Assembly: GCA_002423245.1 (NCBI GenBank)
Contig: DIVD01000058.1
Location: forward strand, 1-24,068
Length of the DNA: 24,068 nucleotides
Reading direction: 5' to 3'
Source of the DNA: Rhodobacteraceae bacterium UBA6141
GTDB taxonomy: Bacteria; Pseudomonadota; Alphaproteobacteria; Rhodobacterales; Rhodobacteraceae
Both the position numbers and the translations under genes were made by a program. The notes below the pieces were generated by a model. It was given only the letters and a program-made list of their open reading frames with translations, had not been told where the DNA came from and ran no database searches. Shown piece by piece: positions 14,367 through 22,332 of this stretch (its first letter is position 1; every line of letters begins with the position of its first letter).

Positions 14367-16071
14367 TATGCGAGACGGACAGCGGCGCCGCGCCCTCGGC
14401 TGCCAGCACCGCATCGAGCCCGATCTCGAGCTTGCGGCGGATGCGCGCGGCCTCTTCCTCGGTATCGGGCTTGAACGACAGCGCGCGGCGCCACTGGAAT
14501 TCCGCCTCGCGCTTGCGGCCCACGGCCCAGTAGACATCCCCCAGATGGTCGTTCACCACGGGATCGACCGGCATCAACTCCACCGCCCGCTCCATCGGCG
14601 CCACCGCCTTGTCGTAGCGGCCGGTGCGGTAGTAGGCCCATGCCAGACTGTCCACGATATAGCCGTCCTCGGGCCGGGCGGCGACGGCCCTTTCGATCAT
14701 CGACAGCGCCTCGTCGAAGTTGCGGCCCTGTTCGAGGAAGGAATAGCCCAGATAGTTCAGCACCTGCGGCTGATCGGGTTGCAGCGCCAGGGCCTTGCGC
14801 ATGTCGGCCTCGGCCAGATCATAGCGCTTGAGCCGCTCATGGCAGATGCCGCGCGCGTAATAGACCGGCCACTGGCCGGCATCGTCCTCGGGGAACAGCG
14901 CGATGGCGGCGTCATAGGCGCGGATTGCCTCCTCGAACCGCTCTGCCCGGCGCAGCACGTCGCCGAGGTTGGCCCAGATCACCTCCTGATCGGGATAGGA
15001 TTTCGCCAGTTGCTGCAACGCCTCGATGGCCGCGTCCATCCGGTCGGCGGCAATCAGCGCCTCGGCCCGGCCGAGTTCGGCGACCGGGTAGGCCGGATCG
15101 TCGCGCGGGATGCGGTTATAGGCGATGTTGGCGAGCTCGTACTGCTCCTGGCGTTCCAGCAGCGCCGCCACCAGCAGCACCGCATCCACATGGTCGGGCC
15201 GCAGATACTCCGCCAGCCGCGCATAGACCAGCGTGAACACATCCGTCGCCTCGCTGCTGAGCGCGCCGGCAAGCGCGTGGAACAGTTCGGCCATTCCGTC
15301 CGTCGGCTGGGTGACAAGGGTGAAGGGCAGCATTTCGCCGGCCTCCAGCCGCGCGCGCATCGCCTCCAGCGTCGGGTCGGGCTGGTCGCCGAAGGCCTTG
15401 TCGAGCAGTTCGATCGCGGCGGGGTTGCGCTCCAGCTGGCTCAGCACCTCGGCATGGGCGATCACGCCGCGCCGGGTCAGCCGCAGCGCGCCCGCCGCAT
15501 CGCCCGACAGGATGTCATCGGCGCCCTCGAAATCGCCCACCGAGGCCAGCGCCAGCGCCTTGTGATAGAGGCCGAACAGCTCCAGCCCCTGCGCGGCGGC
15601 CACCGTGTCGAAGGCGGTCAGCGCCTCGGACATCCGGCCACGGCCCAGCTCTGCCCAGGCCCGGAACAGCCCTTCGACCAGCGGCCCCGCGGTGGTTCCG
15701 GCATCGAGCCGGTCCAGCGCAGCGGCGAAGTCGCCGCGCTTGGCCAGATCGGCCAGCAGCACCAGATCGGCCACCTGGCTTTGCCGCCCGCCGCTCTGCA
15801 ACGCCTGCGCCGCCGGCACGGCGCCCGCAATGTCACCCATGCCGATCTGCGCAAGGATGGCGCTCTCCAGCAGCAGCGGGTTCGCGGGGTCGCGGGCAAG
15901 CGCCCGGCCGTAGTAGGTGGCGGCGGCACGGTAGTCGCTGTGCCCGCTGGCAACGCGGGCCGCCAGGTAGGGCCCGGCGGCAACCTCTGCCTCGGCGCGC
16001 GCACCCACGGCAAGGCTCAGCGCAAGGACAGAGGCTGAGGCGATCAGCACTAGCGGGCGGAAAAGGATCAC
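14356..16071 (-). CDS. Secreted or periplasmic tetratricopeptide-repeat protein
   Basis: A 571-residue TPR protein with a signal peptide. Starting from the GTG at 16071, the N-terminus is a hydrophobic segment ending AVGARAEA. AGAAGGAG lies 7 to 8 nt before that GTG. The in-frame ATG further upstream at 16239 would add 56 residues without a signal peptide, so it is not chosen. Degenerate TPRs fill the N-terminal half. Better ones cover about 320-540, with the clear repeats FEEAIRAYDAAIALFP, YDLAEADMRKALALQP and YDKAVAPMERAVELMP. The partner is unknown. It overlaps ispE by 11 nt and is probably transcribed with it. Many alphaproteobacteria have a TPR gene at this spot. Confidence 0.88.
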   Translation of the reverse strand: MILFRPLVLIASASVLALSLAVGARAEAEVAAGPYLAARVASGHSDYRAAATYYGRALARDPANPLLLESAILAQIGMGDIAGAVPAAQALQSGGRQSQVADLVLLADLAKRGDFAAALDRLDAGTTAGPLVEGLFRAWAELGRGRMSEALTAFDTVAAAQGLELFGLYHKALALASVGDFEGADDILSGDAAGALRLTRRGVIAHAEVLSQLERNPAAIELLDKAFGDQPDPTLEAMRARLEAGEMLPFTLVTQPTDGMAELFHALAGALSSEATDVFTLVYARLAEYLRPDHVDAVLLVAALLERQEQYELANIAYNRIPRDDPAYPVAELGRAEALIAADRMDAAIEALQQLAKSYPDQEVIWANLGDVLRRAERFEEAIRAYDAAIALFPEDDAGQWPVYYARGICHERLKRYDLAEADMRKALALQPDQPQVLNYLGYSFLEQGRNFDEALSMIERAVAARPEDGYIVDSLAWAYYRTGRYDKAVAPMERAVELMPVDPVVNDHLGDVYWAVGRKREAEFQWRRALSFKPDTEEEAARIRRKLEIGLDAVLAAEGAAPLSVSHNGN

Positions 16072-16129
16072 GCAGCGGCTCCTTCTGGGAAGATGCGCAG
16101 AAACGTAGGGCGCCGCGTCCTGCTTGGCA

Positions 16130-16166
16130 ATCGGCGGCAGCACGCTTTCGCGCCGCTGCCGCCGAT
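16130..16166. promoter_or_regulatory. Perfect 12-bp inverted repeat in the TPR/acyl-CoA-synthetase intergenic region
   Basis: ATCGGCGGCAGC (16130-16141) and GCTGCCGCCGAT (16155-16166) are perfect inverted repeats around a 13-nt loop. It lies in the 292-nt divergent space, about 60 nt upstream of the TPR gene start. No T run follows. It could be an operator or a 5'-leader structure for the TPR gene. The rest of the spacer shows only the direct repeat listed separately. Confidence 0.7.
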
Positions 16167-16290
16167 CATGCGCCGTCATTGCCGTCGAAGTCGATGCGGT
16201 CGTCAGATCCGGATCGGAGCCGTCCGGCTGCGAAACCATTTGCGGCCGTCAAGCCCCAATTCTTCGGGCCTCCGGCGCCGGCCGGCCTGG

Positions 16291-16317
16291 CGAGCAAAAT
16301 CATTGCGAGCAGAATCG
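16291..16317 (+). promoter_or_regulatory. Imperfect direct repeat GCGAGCA(A/G)AATC before the acyl-CoA synthetase genes
   Basis: GCGAGCAAAATC (16291-16302) and GCGAGCAGAATC (16306-16317) differ at one base and are 15 bp apart. They lie 47-73 nt upstream of the alpha-subunit ATG. A possible -35 (TTGCGA, 16304-16309) overlaps the second copy, but the -10 is weak. Activator half-sites are possible. Confidence 0.35.
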
Positions 16318-16363
16318 AACAGCCGTTAGATCGCCGCAGAAAGCACAGCCTGGCGGAGGAAAA

Positions 16364-17779
16364 ATGGCGGCGCCAAACACGACTCGATTGTCCGACCCCC
16401 GACCTTCGATTGCGGATGCACTGGATGGTCTGTTCGATCCCCGTACCATTGCGGTGGTCGGGGCCTCCCGCACCAGGGGCAAGCTTGGACAAGCGGTACT
16501 CGCCCTGCTCAAGAGCAATGGCTATGGGGGACGGATCATCCCGGTGAACCCTTCGGGCGGCGAGATCGAGGGCCTTCCGGCGGTGCGCAGCTTGCAGGAC
16601 ATCGACGGCCCGATCGACGTGGTCGTTCTGGCAACGCCCGTCGACGTTGCACTGGATGCGCTGGAAACCTGCACGCAGCTCGATGTGAAGATGGTCGTGG
16701 GCGTGACCTCCGGCTTTTCGGAGGCCGGGGCAGACGGGCATGACAACGAGACGCGCTTGCGACAAATCATGCAGAACGCGCGGTTTCGCCTGGTCGGCCC
16801 GAACTGCGAAGGCGTCGTGCGACCGGCGACGAATCTTCATCTGACCTTCAGCCCGATGTTCAACGGTCTGCGGCCCGGCCCCGTTGCGATGATCTCGCAG
16901 TCCGGTGCCCTTGCGGGCCTGATGGCCCTGCGCCTGGGCGAACGCGGCGTGGGCATCAACACGATCGTGTCCAGCGGCAACGAGACGGACCTGACGGCCG
17001 CGGATCTGCTGGACTACCTGGGCAGCGATCCGCAGACCCGTGTGGTTCTGTGCTATGTCGAGGAACTGCGCGCCGGGCGCCGCTTTGCCGAGGTTGCCCT
17101 TCGCCTGACCGAGGCTGGAAAGCATGTCGTCGTCGTCAAGGGTGGGCGCAGCCGCGCCGGATCGCGCGCGGTGCAGTCCCATACCGGCGCGATGGCCGGC
17201 GATGACCGGGTCATCAGCGCGGTTTTCCGCGAAACCGGCATCATCCGCGCCCGCGAATCCGTGGCCGCCGTCGATGCCGTGACGGCCCTCGCGGCGGGAC
17301 GGCGTCCTGCCGGGAACCGGGTCGGCATCATCTCCGTCACCGGCGGGCTGGGCGTCGAGATGACGGACCTCGCCGAGGGCGCAGGTTTCGAGGTGCCGGT
17401 CCTTGACGAGGCGACGCAGACGGCGCTGTCACGCTATGTCCCGTTCTACGGCTCGGTGAAGAATCCGGTCGATCTGACCGGGGTCGTGCTGGCGAATCCG
17501 ACCTATGTGGGACGCTGCCTCGCGGCCGTCGCCGCCGATCCGGGCGTGGATATCGCCGTCGCAATCATCACATTTGTGCCAGATCAGCAGTTCATCGAGG
17601 CCCTGGCCGAGGCCTATGACGGCACGGACAAGCCGGTCCTGATCGTCTGGACGGGCGCGTTGCGCAGCAACGCCTCGGGTGAGGCGCTGCGCGACCGGGC
17701 CGTGCCGGTCTATGATTCGCCTGCCAGGGCGGCATCGGGGCTCGCGGCGCTCATGCCGATGCAGGGAGAAGTCGCATGA
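16364..17779 (+). CDS. ADP-forming acyl-CoA synthetase, alpha subunit
   Basis: The CoA-binding alpha subunit of a split NDP-forming acyl-CoA synthetase. It joins an organic acid and CoA using ATP, through a phosphohistidine, giving ADP and phosphate. It has 471 residues. A Rossmann CoA-binding domain (about 20-145) opens with FDPRTIAVVGASRTRGKLG. A succinyl-CoA-ligase-like part follows, with GPNCEG (145-150), SQSGAL (178-183) and SHTGAMAG (272-279), whose His273 is the expected phosphorylated residue. A second flavodoxin-like domain completes the protein. GGAGGAAAA precedes the ATG at 16364, which was chosen over in-frame upstream starts. It overlaps the beta gene by 4 nt. Substrate is not shown by sequence; the nearby CoA-transferase and TAXI-TRAP genes suggest a small organic acid. 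Confidence 0.92.
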   Translation: MAAPNTTRLSDPRPSIADALDGLFDPRTIAVVGASRTRGKLGQAVLALLKSNGYGGRIIPVNPSGGEIEGLPAVRSLQDIDGPIDVVVLATPVDVALDALETCTQLDVKMVVGVTSGFSEAGADGHDNETRLRQIMQNARFRLVGPNCEGVVRPATNLHLTFSPMFNGLRPGPVAMISQSGALAGLMALRLGERGVGINTIVSSGNETDLTAADLLDYLGSDPQTRVVLCYVEELRAGRRFAEVALRLTEAGKHVVVVKGGRSRAGSRAVQSHTGAMAGDDRVISAVFRETGIIRARESVAAVDAVTALAAGRRPAGNRVGIISVTGGLGVEMTDLAEGAGFEVPVLDEATQTALSRYVPFYGSVKNPVDLTGVVLANPTYVGRCLAAVAADPGVDIAVAIITFVPDQQFIEALAEAYDGTDKPVLIVWTGALRSNASGEALRDRAVPVYDSPARAASGLAALMPMQGEVA

Positions 17780-18453
17780 CCCCCAGAGAGAGACTGGAAC
17801 ACTGGCAGCGCGCCGGCCGCGAGGTGGTGCACGAGGCCGACGCAAAGGACCTGCTGGGGCAGATCGGCGTCCCGGTGCCCGAGCGTGACCCGGCGGGCGG
17901 GCGCTGCGTCGCGAAGCTGTGCCACGACGCCTTCCCGCACAAATCCGATCACGGCCTCGTCCGGTTGGGGCTTTCCCCGGAGGCGGCACGGCAGGCCGCC
18001 GCCGAGATGGCCGAACGGGTTCCCGGCGGCACCCCCCTGATCGAGGCCATGGAAGAGGAGGCCGTGGCCGAATGGATCATCGGCTGCAAACGCGACGCAA
18101 CCTTCGGCCCGATCGTTCTGGCGGGCCCCGGCGGGATTCTGGTGGAACTGATCGACGCGGCAGAGATTCGCCTCGCTCCGGCAGATCTGCGGACCGCCGG
18201 GGCGATGCTGAACTCGGGCCCCGGTGCAAGGCTGCTGAAGGGCCTGCGCGGCGGCAAGCCGGCCGACCGCGAGGCGCTGGCGGACCTGATTTCACGCGTG
18301 TCGGTTTTCTTCGCCGAAAACGCCGACCTGATATCGGAGATCGAGATAAATCCGGTGATGGTTCGGGCCGACAACAAGGGGCTGATCGCCGCCGATGCCC
18401 TGATCGTTCTGGCCCCCGCGGCTACAGCAGCAGGGCAGGAACGACCTGAGTGA
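17776..18453 (+). CDS. ADP-forming acyl-CoA synthetase, beta (ATP-grasp) subunit
   Basis: The ATP-grasp subunit that, with the alpha subunit, makes acyl-CoA plus ADP from acid, CoA and ATP. It has 225 residues, near the size of separate beta subunits. HKSD with the catalytic-type His55 follows KLCHDAFP, and the family signature EIEINPVMV is near 192-200. The stretch between VPVPE (32-36) and the expected nucleotide-binding lysine (K47) is about 15 residues shorter than in usual relatives, which normally carry an extra helix there. The gene starts inside the alpha gene (ATGA), so the subunits should be made in equal amounts. The stop lies just before a hairpin between two converging transcripts. 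Confidence 0.9.
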   Translation: MTPRERLEHWQRAGREVVHEADAKDLLGQIGVPVPERDPAGGRCVAKLCHDAFPHKSDHGLVRLGLSPEAARQAAAEMAERVPGGTPLIEAMEEEAVAEWIIGCKRDATFGPIVLAGPGGILVELIDAAEIRLAPADLRTAGAMLNSGPGARLLKGLRGGKPADREALADLISRVSVFFAENADLISEIEINPVMVRADNKGLIAADALIVLAPAATAAGQERPE

Positions 18454-18464
18454 GGCAACCCGCC

Positions 18465-18497
18465 AAAACGGCCGTCGCTGGCGCTCTGCGGCGGCCG
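18465..18497 (-). terminator. Intrinsic-terminator-like hairpin between converging transcripts
   Basis: On the minus strand a 10-bp stem with one non-Watson-Crick pair and a 9-nt loop (18469-18497) is followed by TTTT (18465-18468). It is positioned 21 nt past the TRAP permease stop. It fits the terminator of the leftward CoA-transferase/TAXI operon. On the plus strand the same hairpin follows the ATP-grasp gene but without a T run. The U tract is short, so termination may be partial. Confidence 0.55.
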
Positions 18498-18518
18498 CAC
18501 GCCTGGCCGGGCGGGGGA

Positions 18519-20465
18519 TCATCCGCTGCTGCGGACGGTCTCGGGCTCCTTGCGCAGAAACCGCCATGCCAGAAGCCCGACCAGCGCCAGAATGCCGACA
18601 ACGTCAGCCATCGGAGCGGCATAGAACAGCAGGCCGGCCGTCACCAGGAACAGCCCCCGTCCGACAGGGGACAGCTGTCCCCGAAGCCAGCCGGCCATCC
18701 CGACGCTGACGGCAAAGATCGCCGCGCTGGCCACGCCCATGTCCAGCACGATCTGGCCGGTGCCGCCCTGTGCCAGGATACCCGGCCTGAAAACGAACAG
18801 GAACGGCACCACATAGACCGCCCCGGCAAGCACCAGCGCGCGGCCCGCCACCTTCCAGAAGCTGGCCCCGGCCAGGGCTGCCGCCGCATAGACACTGGCG
18901 CAGACCGGCGGCGTGATGGCCGACAGGATCGCGTAATAGAACACGAACAGATGCGCGGTCAGTTCAGGCAGGCCAAGCCGCACGAGGCTGGGCGCGGCAA
19001 TCGCCGCCGCCAGAACGTAGGAGGCCGTCGTCGGAACATCCATGCCCAGCACGATCGACAGCACGGCGGCCAGCAGCAGCGCGACGATCAGGCCCCGGTC
19101 CGACACGGAAAACAGCAGGCTCGAGATCTTCACCCCCGCACCCGTCGCCGTCAGGACCTTGACGACGATGGCGGCGCAGGCCAGCAGCGCGGCGATCATG
19201 ACCAGCGCGCGGCCCGCTTCGACCATGCCCTGATAGATGTCGCGGGCCAGCGCGGCCCAGCAGGCCAGCACACCCTGCTCTCTGGCCGCCTGGCCGAAAG
19301 GGCGCACCGCGGCACAGGCGAGGACCAGCACGATGATCGCGCCCGCACCCGCGTAGCTCGGCGTATAGCCGTTGAACAGCAGATAGGTCATCGCCGCGAT
19401 GGGAAGAAACAGCGGAATCGACTTGTCGGGCGCCAGGAAATCCGCCGGTCCGGGCATTTCGTCCTTCGGCGTGGGCTGCAGCCCTGTCCGGCGCGCATAG
19501 AGGTCCACCCCCAGCCAGACGGCCAGATAATAGAGAAACGCCGGTCCGATCGCCGCCACGGCGATGTGGGTGTAGGGAATGTTCAGGAACTCGGCCATGA
19601 TGAAGGCTCCCGCACCCATCACCGGCGGCGTAAGCTGACCGGCCGATGAGGCGACCGCCTCGACCGCGCCGGCAAAGGCCGGCGGATACCGCAGCCGCTT
19701 CATCGTGGGAATGGTGACCGAACCCGTCGCCATCACATTGGCCACGGCGGAGCCGGTGACCGTCCCGAACATCGCCGAAGACAGGGCACAGACCTTTGCG
19801 GGCCCGCCATAAGAGCGCCCGGCGATCCATGTGGCCATTTTCATGAAGGCATCCGTCGCCCCGGTGGACAGCAGCAACGCCCCCAGAAACACGTAGATCA
19901 CGATGATCCGCGCCCCGACATCCGCAAGGTAGCCGAAGATGCCGGTGGTCGAGCTGTAGAATGTCTCGACCGCCGTCCGTGACGAAACAAGCGGCGGGCG
20001 CCAGCCTCCGTCGATCAGGTCGTAGCCGAAGTAGAAGTAGATCACGGCGCAAAGCGCCAGCAGCGGCAGGAACCAGCCGATCACCCGTCGGGCCGCTTCG
20101 AGCGTCAGCACGACGGCCAGCAGACCGGCCGCCTTGTCCAGGGGGCCATACTGCACCATGATGTCGGAAAAGCGGTGCCGGTTGACGATCACATACAGGC
20201 ACACCCCGAACGCCAGAAGCCCGAGCGCGATGTCGATGGCGCGTGCAGGTCCGCTTCGGGCGCCCGTCCGCGATGCGCGCGCGGCATGAAGAAAGAAGGC
20301 GCCACCCAGGCCGAAGCCGATGAAGATCGGCCGCTGAACCAGCGGTTCGAACTGCCCGAACAGGGCATTGAAGAAATGCAGCGCGACGAATGCCGCGAAC
20401 AATGCGCCAAGCGCCTGCTCGCCGCGCCGCTCCCAGCGCGAGGATCCGCTCGATGTCATCGTCAT
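18519..20465 (-). CDS. TRAP transporter fused 4TM/12TM permease (TAXI type)
   Basis: The inner-membrane part of a TAXI-type TRAP transporter, in which the small (DctQ-like) and large (DctM-like) membrane subunits are one chain. It has 648 residues. Hydrophobic segments run throughout, with a first group within about 20-200 and a large-subunit part from about 205 on. Conserved stretches of the large part are FGTVTGSAVANVMATGSVTIP and, farther on, SAGQLTPPVMGAGAFIMAEF. Such systems import organic acids with a sodium or proton gradient, fed by the neighbouring binding protein. The ATG at 20465 has a G run in front; a second ATG two codons on (20459) is possible. Two hairpins separate it from the binding-protein gene, the last of the operon before it. 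Confidence 0.93.
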   Translation of the reverse strand: MTMTSSGSSRWERRGEQALGALFAAFVALHFFNALFGQFEPLVQRPIFIGFGLGGAFFLHAARASRTGARSGPARAIDIALGLLAFGVCLYVIVNRHRFSDIMVQYGPLDKAAGLLAVVLTLEAARRVIGWFLPLLALCAVIYFYFGYDLIDGGWRPPLVSSRTAVETFYSSTTGIFGYLADVGARIIVIYVFLGALLLSTGATDAFMKMATWIAGRSYGGPAKVCALSSAMFGTVTGSAVANVMATGSVTIPTMKRLRYPPAFAGAVEAVASSAGQLTPPVMGAGAFIMAEFLNIPYTHIAVAAIGPAFLYYLAVWLGVDLYARRTGLQPTPKDEMPGPADFLAPDKSIPLFLPIAAMTYLLFNGYTPSYAGAGAIIVLVLACAAVRPFGQAAREQGVLACWAALARDIYQGMVEAGRALVMIAALLACAAIVVKVLTATGAGVKISSLLFSVSDRGLIVALLLAAVLSIVLGMDVPTTASYVLAAAIAAPSLVRLGLPELTAHLFVFYYAILSAITPPVCASVYAAAALAGASFWKVAGRALVLAGAVYVVPFLFVFRPGILAQGGTGQIVLDMGVASAAIFAVSVGMAGWLRGQLSPVGRGLFLVTAGLLFYAAPMADVVGILALVGLLAWRFLRKEPETVRSSG

Positions 20466-20479
20466 GTCCCCCCCCGAGG

Positions 20480-20525
20480 CGGCGGGGCGCGCAGGACGCC
20501 CCGCCGGTCCGGTCCAGCGACCGGA
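20480..20525 (-). promoter_or_regulatory. Two consecutive hairpins between TAXI binding-protein and permease genes
   Basis: CGGCGGGGCG/CGCCCCGCCG (20480-20506, 7-nt loop) is a 10-bp perfect stem, and TCCGGTC/GACCGGA (20508-20525, CAGC loop) a 7-bp perfect stem. They fill most of the 81-nt gap. Neither is followed by a T run in the direction of transcription. In binding-protein transporter operons such structures commonly protect the upstream mRNA, so more binding protein than permease is made. Confidence 0.65.
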
Positions 20526-20546
20526 TCGATTGTCCGCCGTGTCGGT

Positions 20547-21518
20547 TCAGCCGCTGGCGGCTTCTTTCCAGTACCGCGCCGCACCCGGATGGTAGGGGAC
20601 ACCCGCCTCCATCGTGGCGACGGCATCTGCCGCGATGTCGTAACCGGCCAGTTGCGGCCAGGCTTCGACCAGCAGATTCACGTTCTGGTGGATGCTGCGG
20701 GCGATGTCATAGGCGGTCTGGTCATCCATGATGCCGGTGCGGGTCAGGAAAAAGACGCTGAGCTTGGGCACCCGGACCGCCTCGGAGCCCGGAATAAGGC
20801 CCTCGGGAAGAGTTGTGAACGCGACGCCCTCCATCGCCTCCGTCGCCGCTTTCTCCTGCTCTTCGGTGAAGCCGATCAAGCGCATCTTGTTGCTTGTCAT
20901 CAACTCCTGCAGGGTGGCATCGACAGCGTCCGCCGCGCCGTATTTGCTGTAGCCGATGATCTGGCCGTTCTTGATGCCTTCCACCGCGTCACCGACCGAG
21001 CCGTGCACCAGGTCGGCGTTGATGTCGAACATCGACAGCACGTCGGTGGTCAGGGTCTCGGCGGCCGATCCCCGGATGCCGGGATTGAACTTCTTGCCGT
21101 CGAGATCTTCGAGCGAGGTCACGCCAGACTCCTCTGTCACTGCGAACAGCAGAATCGAGGCGCTGTAGGGATAGAGCGCGACCAGATCGGGGATCGCGCT
21201 GCCTTCGAACTTGCCGGTCCCGTTTCGCGCCGCCACCAGAATGTCGGTGGTGGACAGACCAAGGTCGACCTCGCCCCGTACCATACGCAGGACATTGTCC
21301 ACGCTGGCGCCGGTCTCGATGACGTTGACGGTGGTTTCCTCCATGCCCGTCTCGATCGCCTTGCTCATCGCAACCGAGATCGTGAAGTGGCTGGACGTCG
21401 GGCTGGTCGTGCCCATCGTGAGGTCCTTGGCGCAAACCGCTCCGCCACCAAGCATGGCAGTCAGCACCGCCACGGCACCGATTGCCGCCCGGTTCCTGGT
21501 CATCTTGCGTGTGAACAT
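20547..21518 (-). CDS. TAXI-family TRAP transporter solute-binding protein
   Basis: The periplasmic receptor of the TAXI-TRAP system, 323 residues long. A signal peptide covers about 1-30 (ending GGAVCA). The mature protein starts KDLTMGTTSPTSSHF, the usual TAXI opening, where glycine and threonine/serine residues of the first strand contact the ligand. Later conserved features are EVDLGLSTTDI, LDGKKFNPGIRGSA and the C-terminal YHPGAARYWKE. TAXI ligands are poorly known; glutamate, 2-oxoglutarate and other carboxylates are examples from studied systems. GGGAGGAAAAG lies before the ATG at 21518. The gene is 46 nt from the CoA-transferase beta gene and precedes the permease, so all four genes probably share one transcript. 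Confidence 0.93.
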   Translation of the reverse strand: MFTRKMTRNRAAIGAVAVLTAMLGGGAVCAKDLTMGTTSPTSSHFTISVAMSKAIETGMEETTVNVIETGASVDNVLRMVRGEVDLGLSTTDILVAARNGTGKFEGSAIPDLVALYPYSASILLFAVTEESGVTSLEDLDGKKFNPGIRGSAAETLTTDVLSMFDINADLVHGSVGDAVEGIKNGQIIGYSKYGAADAVDATLQELMTSNKMRLIGFTEEQEKAATEAMEGVAFTTLPEGLIPGSEAVRVPKLSVFFLTRTGIMDDQTAYDIARSIHQNVNLLVEAWPQLAGYDIAADAVATMEAGVPYHPGAARYWKEAASG

Positions 21519-21564
21519 CTTTTCCTCCCATTTGTCGCCAGGCCGTTATTCCCGGCCGACACGA

Positions 21565-22332
21565 TCAGGCGCGCAATGCACCCGACGTGTCGATCCGCTC
21601 TTGCAGCACGCGCAGTTCCTCCTCCGTTGGCGGCGGCGTCTGCGGCACGTCGCCCCTGATCGCCAGATCGAACCCGGTGTGGCGCTGGACATCTTCGGGC
21701 GCATTGCCCGCATGGACCGATCTGAGCCGCATCCGCAGCGTCGTCGGGTCGAAATCCAGAACCGCGCGGGGCGTCACCACAAGCCGCGGGCCTTCGTTGG
21801 TCAGGCCGGCCGCCCGCTTTGCCTCGGGTCCGGACAGGTGCCCCGGTATGGTGATGAAGTCCACTTTCTCCACGAAATTGCGGGCGGTATGCGCCGTGGG
21901 GCAGATGTAGAACCGGGTCGATGTGTGGCAGTAGGACAGGTTGGCAGCCCCCGGCCCGCGCATCTTGGGCGCGTGCAGCGTGCCGCCGACATGGTGCAGG
22001 TTGATGTTGCCGAAAACATCAACCTGAAGGCCGCTGTGAAAGAAGAAGTCCAGGCCGTGATGGCTGTGCCCGAAAAGCTCGATGAACGTCTCGGCGGCCT
22101 CGCAGCGGCCAAGCGCCCGGTCGTCCAGCATCGACGGATAAAGACGCCCCGGCTGCGGGTTGAAGAACATCTCGCCGCCGATCGTGAGGTTCGGGGCATG
22201 CAGTTCGCGCGCCAGTTCGATCGCCGCCATCGGCACCAGCGCCGCCGCACCCGCCGCGCCCAGTTCACCGTCGGCCAAGTCGCGCGCCAGCACGACGACC
22301 ATCTGCTCGAGGGGTGAGGCCGCCGCGCTCAT
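21565..22332 (-). CDS. Class I CoA-transferase, beta subunit (GctB/IpdB-like)
   Basis: A 255-residue beta subunit of the class I CoA-transferase superfamily, closest in style to glutaconate CoA-transferase B and IpdB. The segment ELHAPNLTIGGEMFF places Glu54 where GctB has its catalytic glutamate, though the usual ESG/ENG is EMF here. IpdB, which is a ring-opening hydrolase, is described as lacking the transferase glutamate, so the residue favours a true transferase. GPGAANLSYCHTSTRFYI and VTPRAVLDF are typical of this subgroup. It begins inside the alpha gene stop (ATGA). The acid accepting or donating CoA is unknown. The neighbouring transporter suggests the acid is imported. Confidence 0.85.
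   Translation of the reverse strand: MSAAASPLEQMVVVLARDLADGELGAAGAAALVPMAAIELARELHAPNLTIGGEMFFNPQPGRLYPSMLDDRALGRCEAAETFIELFGHSHHGLDFFFHSGLQVDVFGNINLHHVGGTLHAPKMRGPGAANLSYCHTSTRFYICPTAHTARNFVEKVDFITIPGHLSGPEAKRAAGLTNEGPRLVVTPRAVLDFDPTTLRMRLRSVHAGNAPEDVQRHTGFDLAIRGDVPQTPPPTEEELRVLQERIDTSGALRA

Noticed and set aside
14302..16038. Plus-strand open frame (578 codons) opposite the TPR gene
   Set aside because: The opposite strand has a signal peptide, TPR motifs and a ribosome-binding site; this frame has none and has shadow-like composition.
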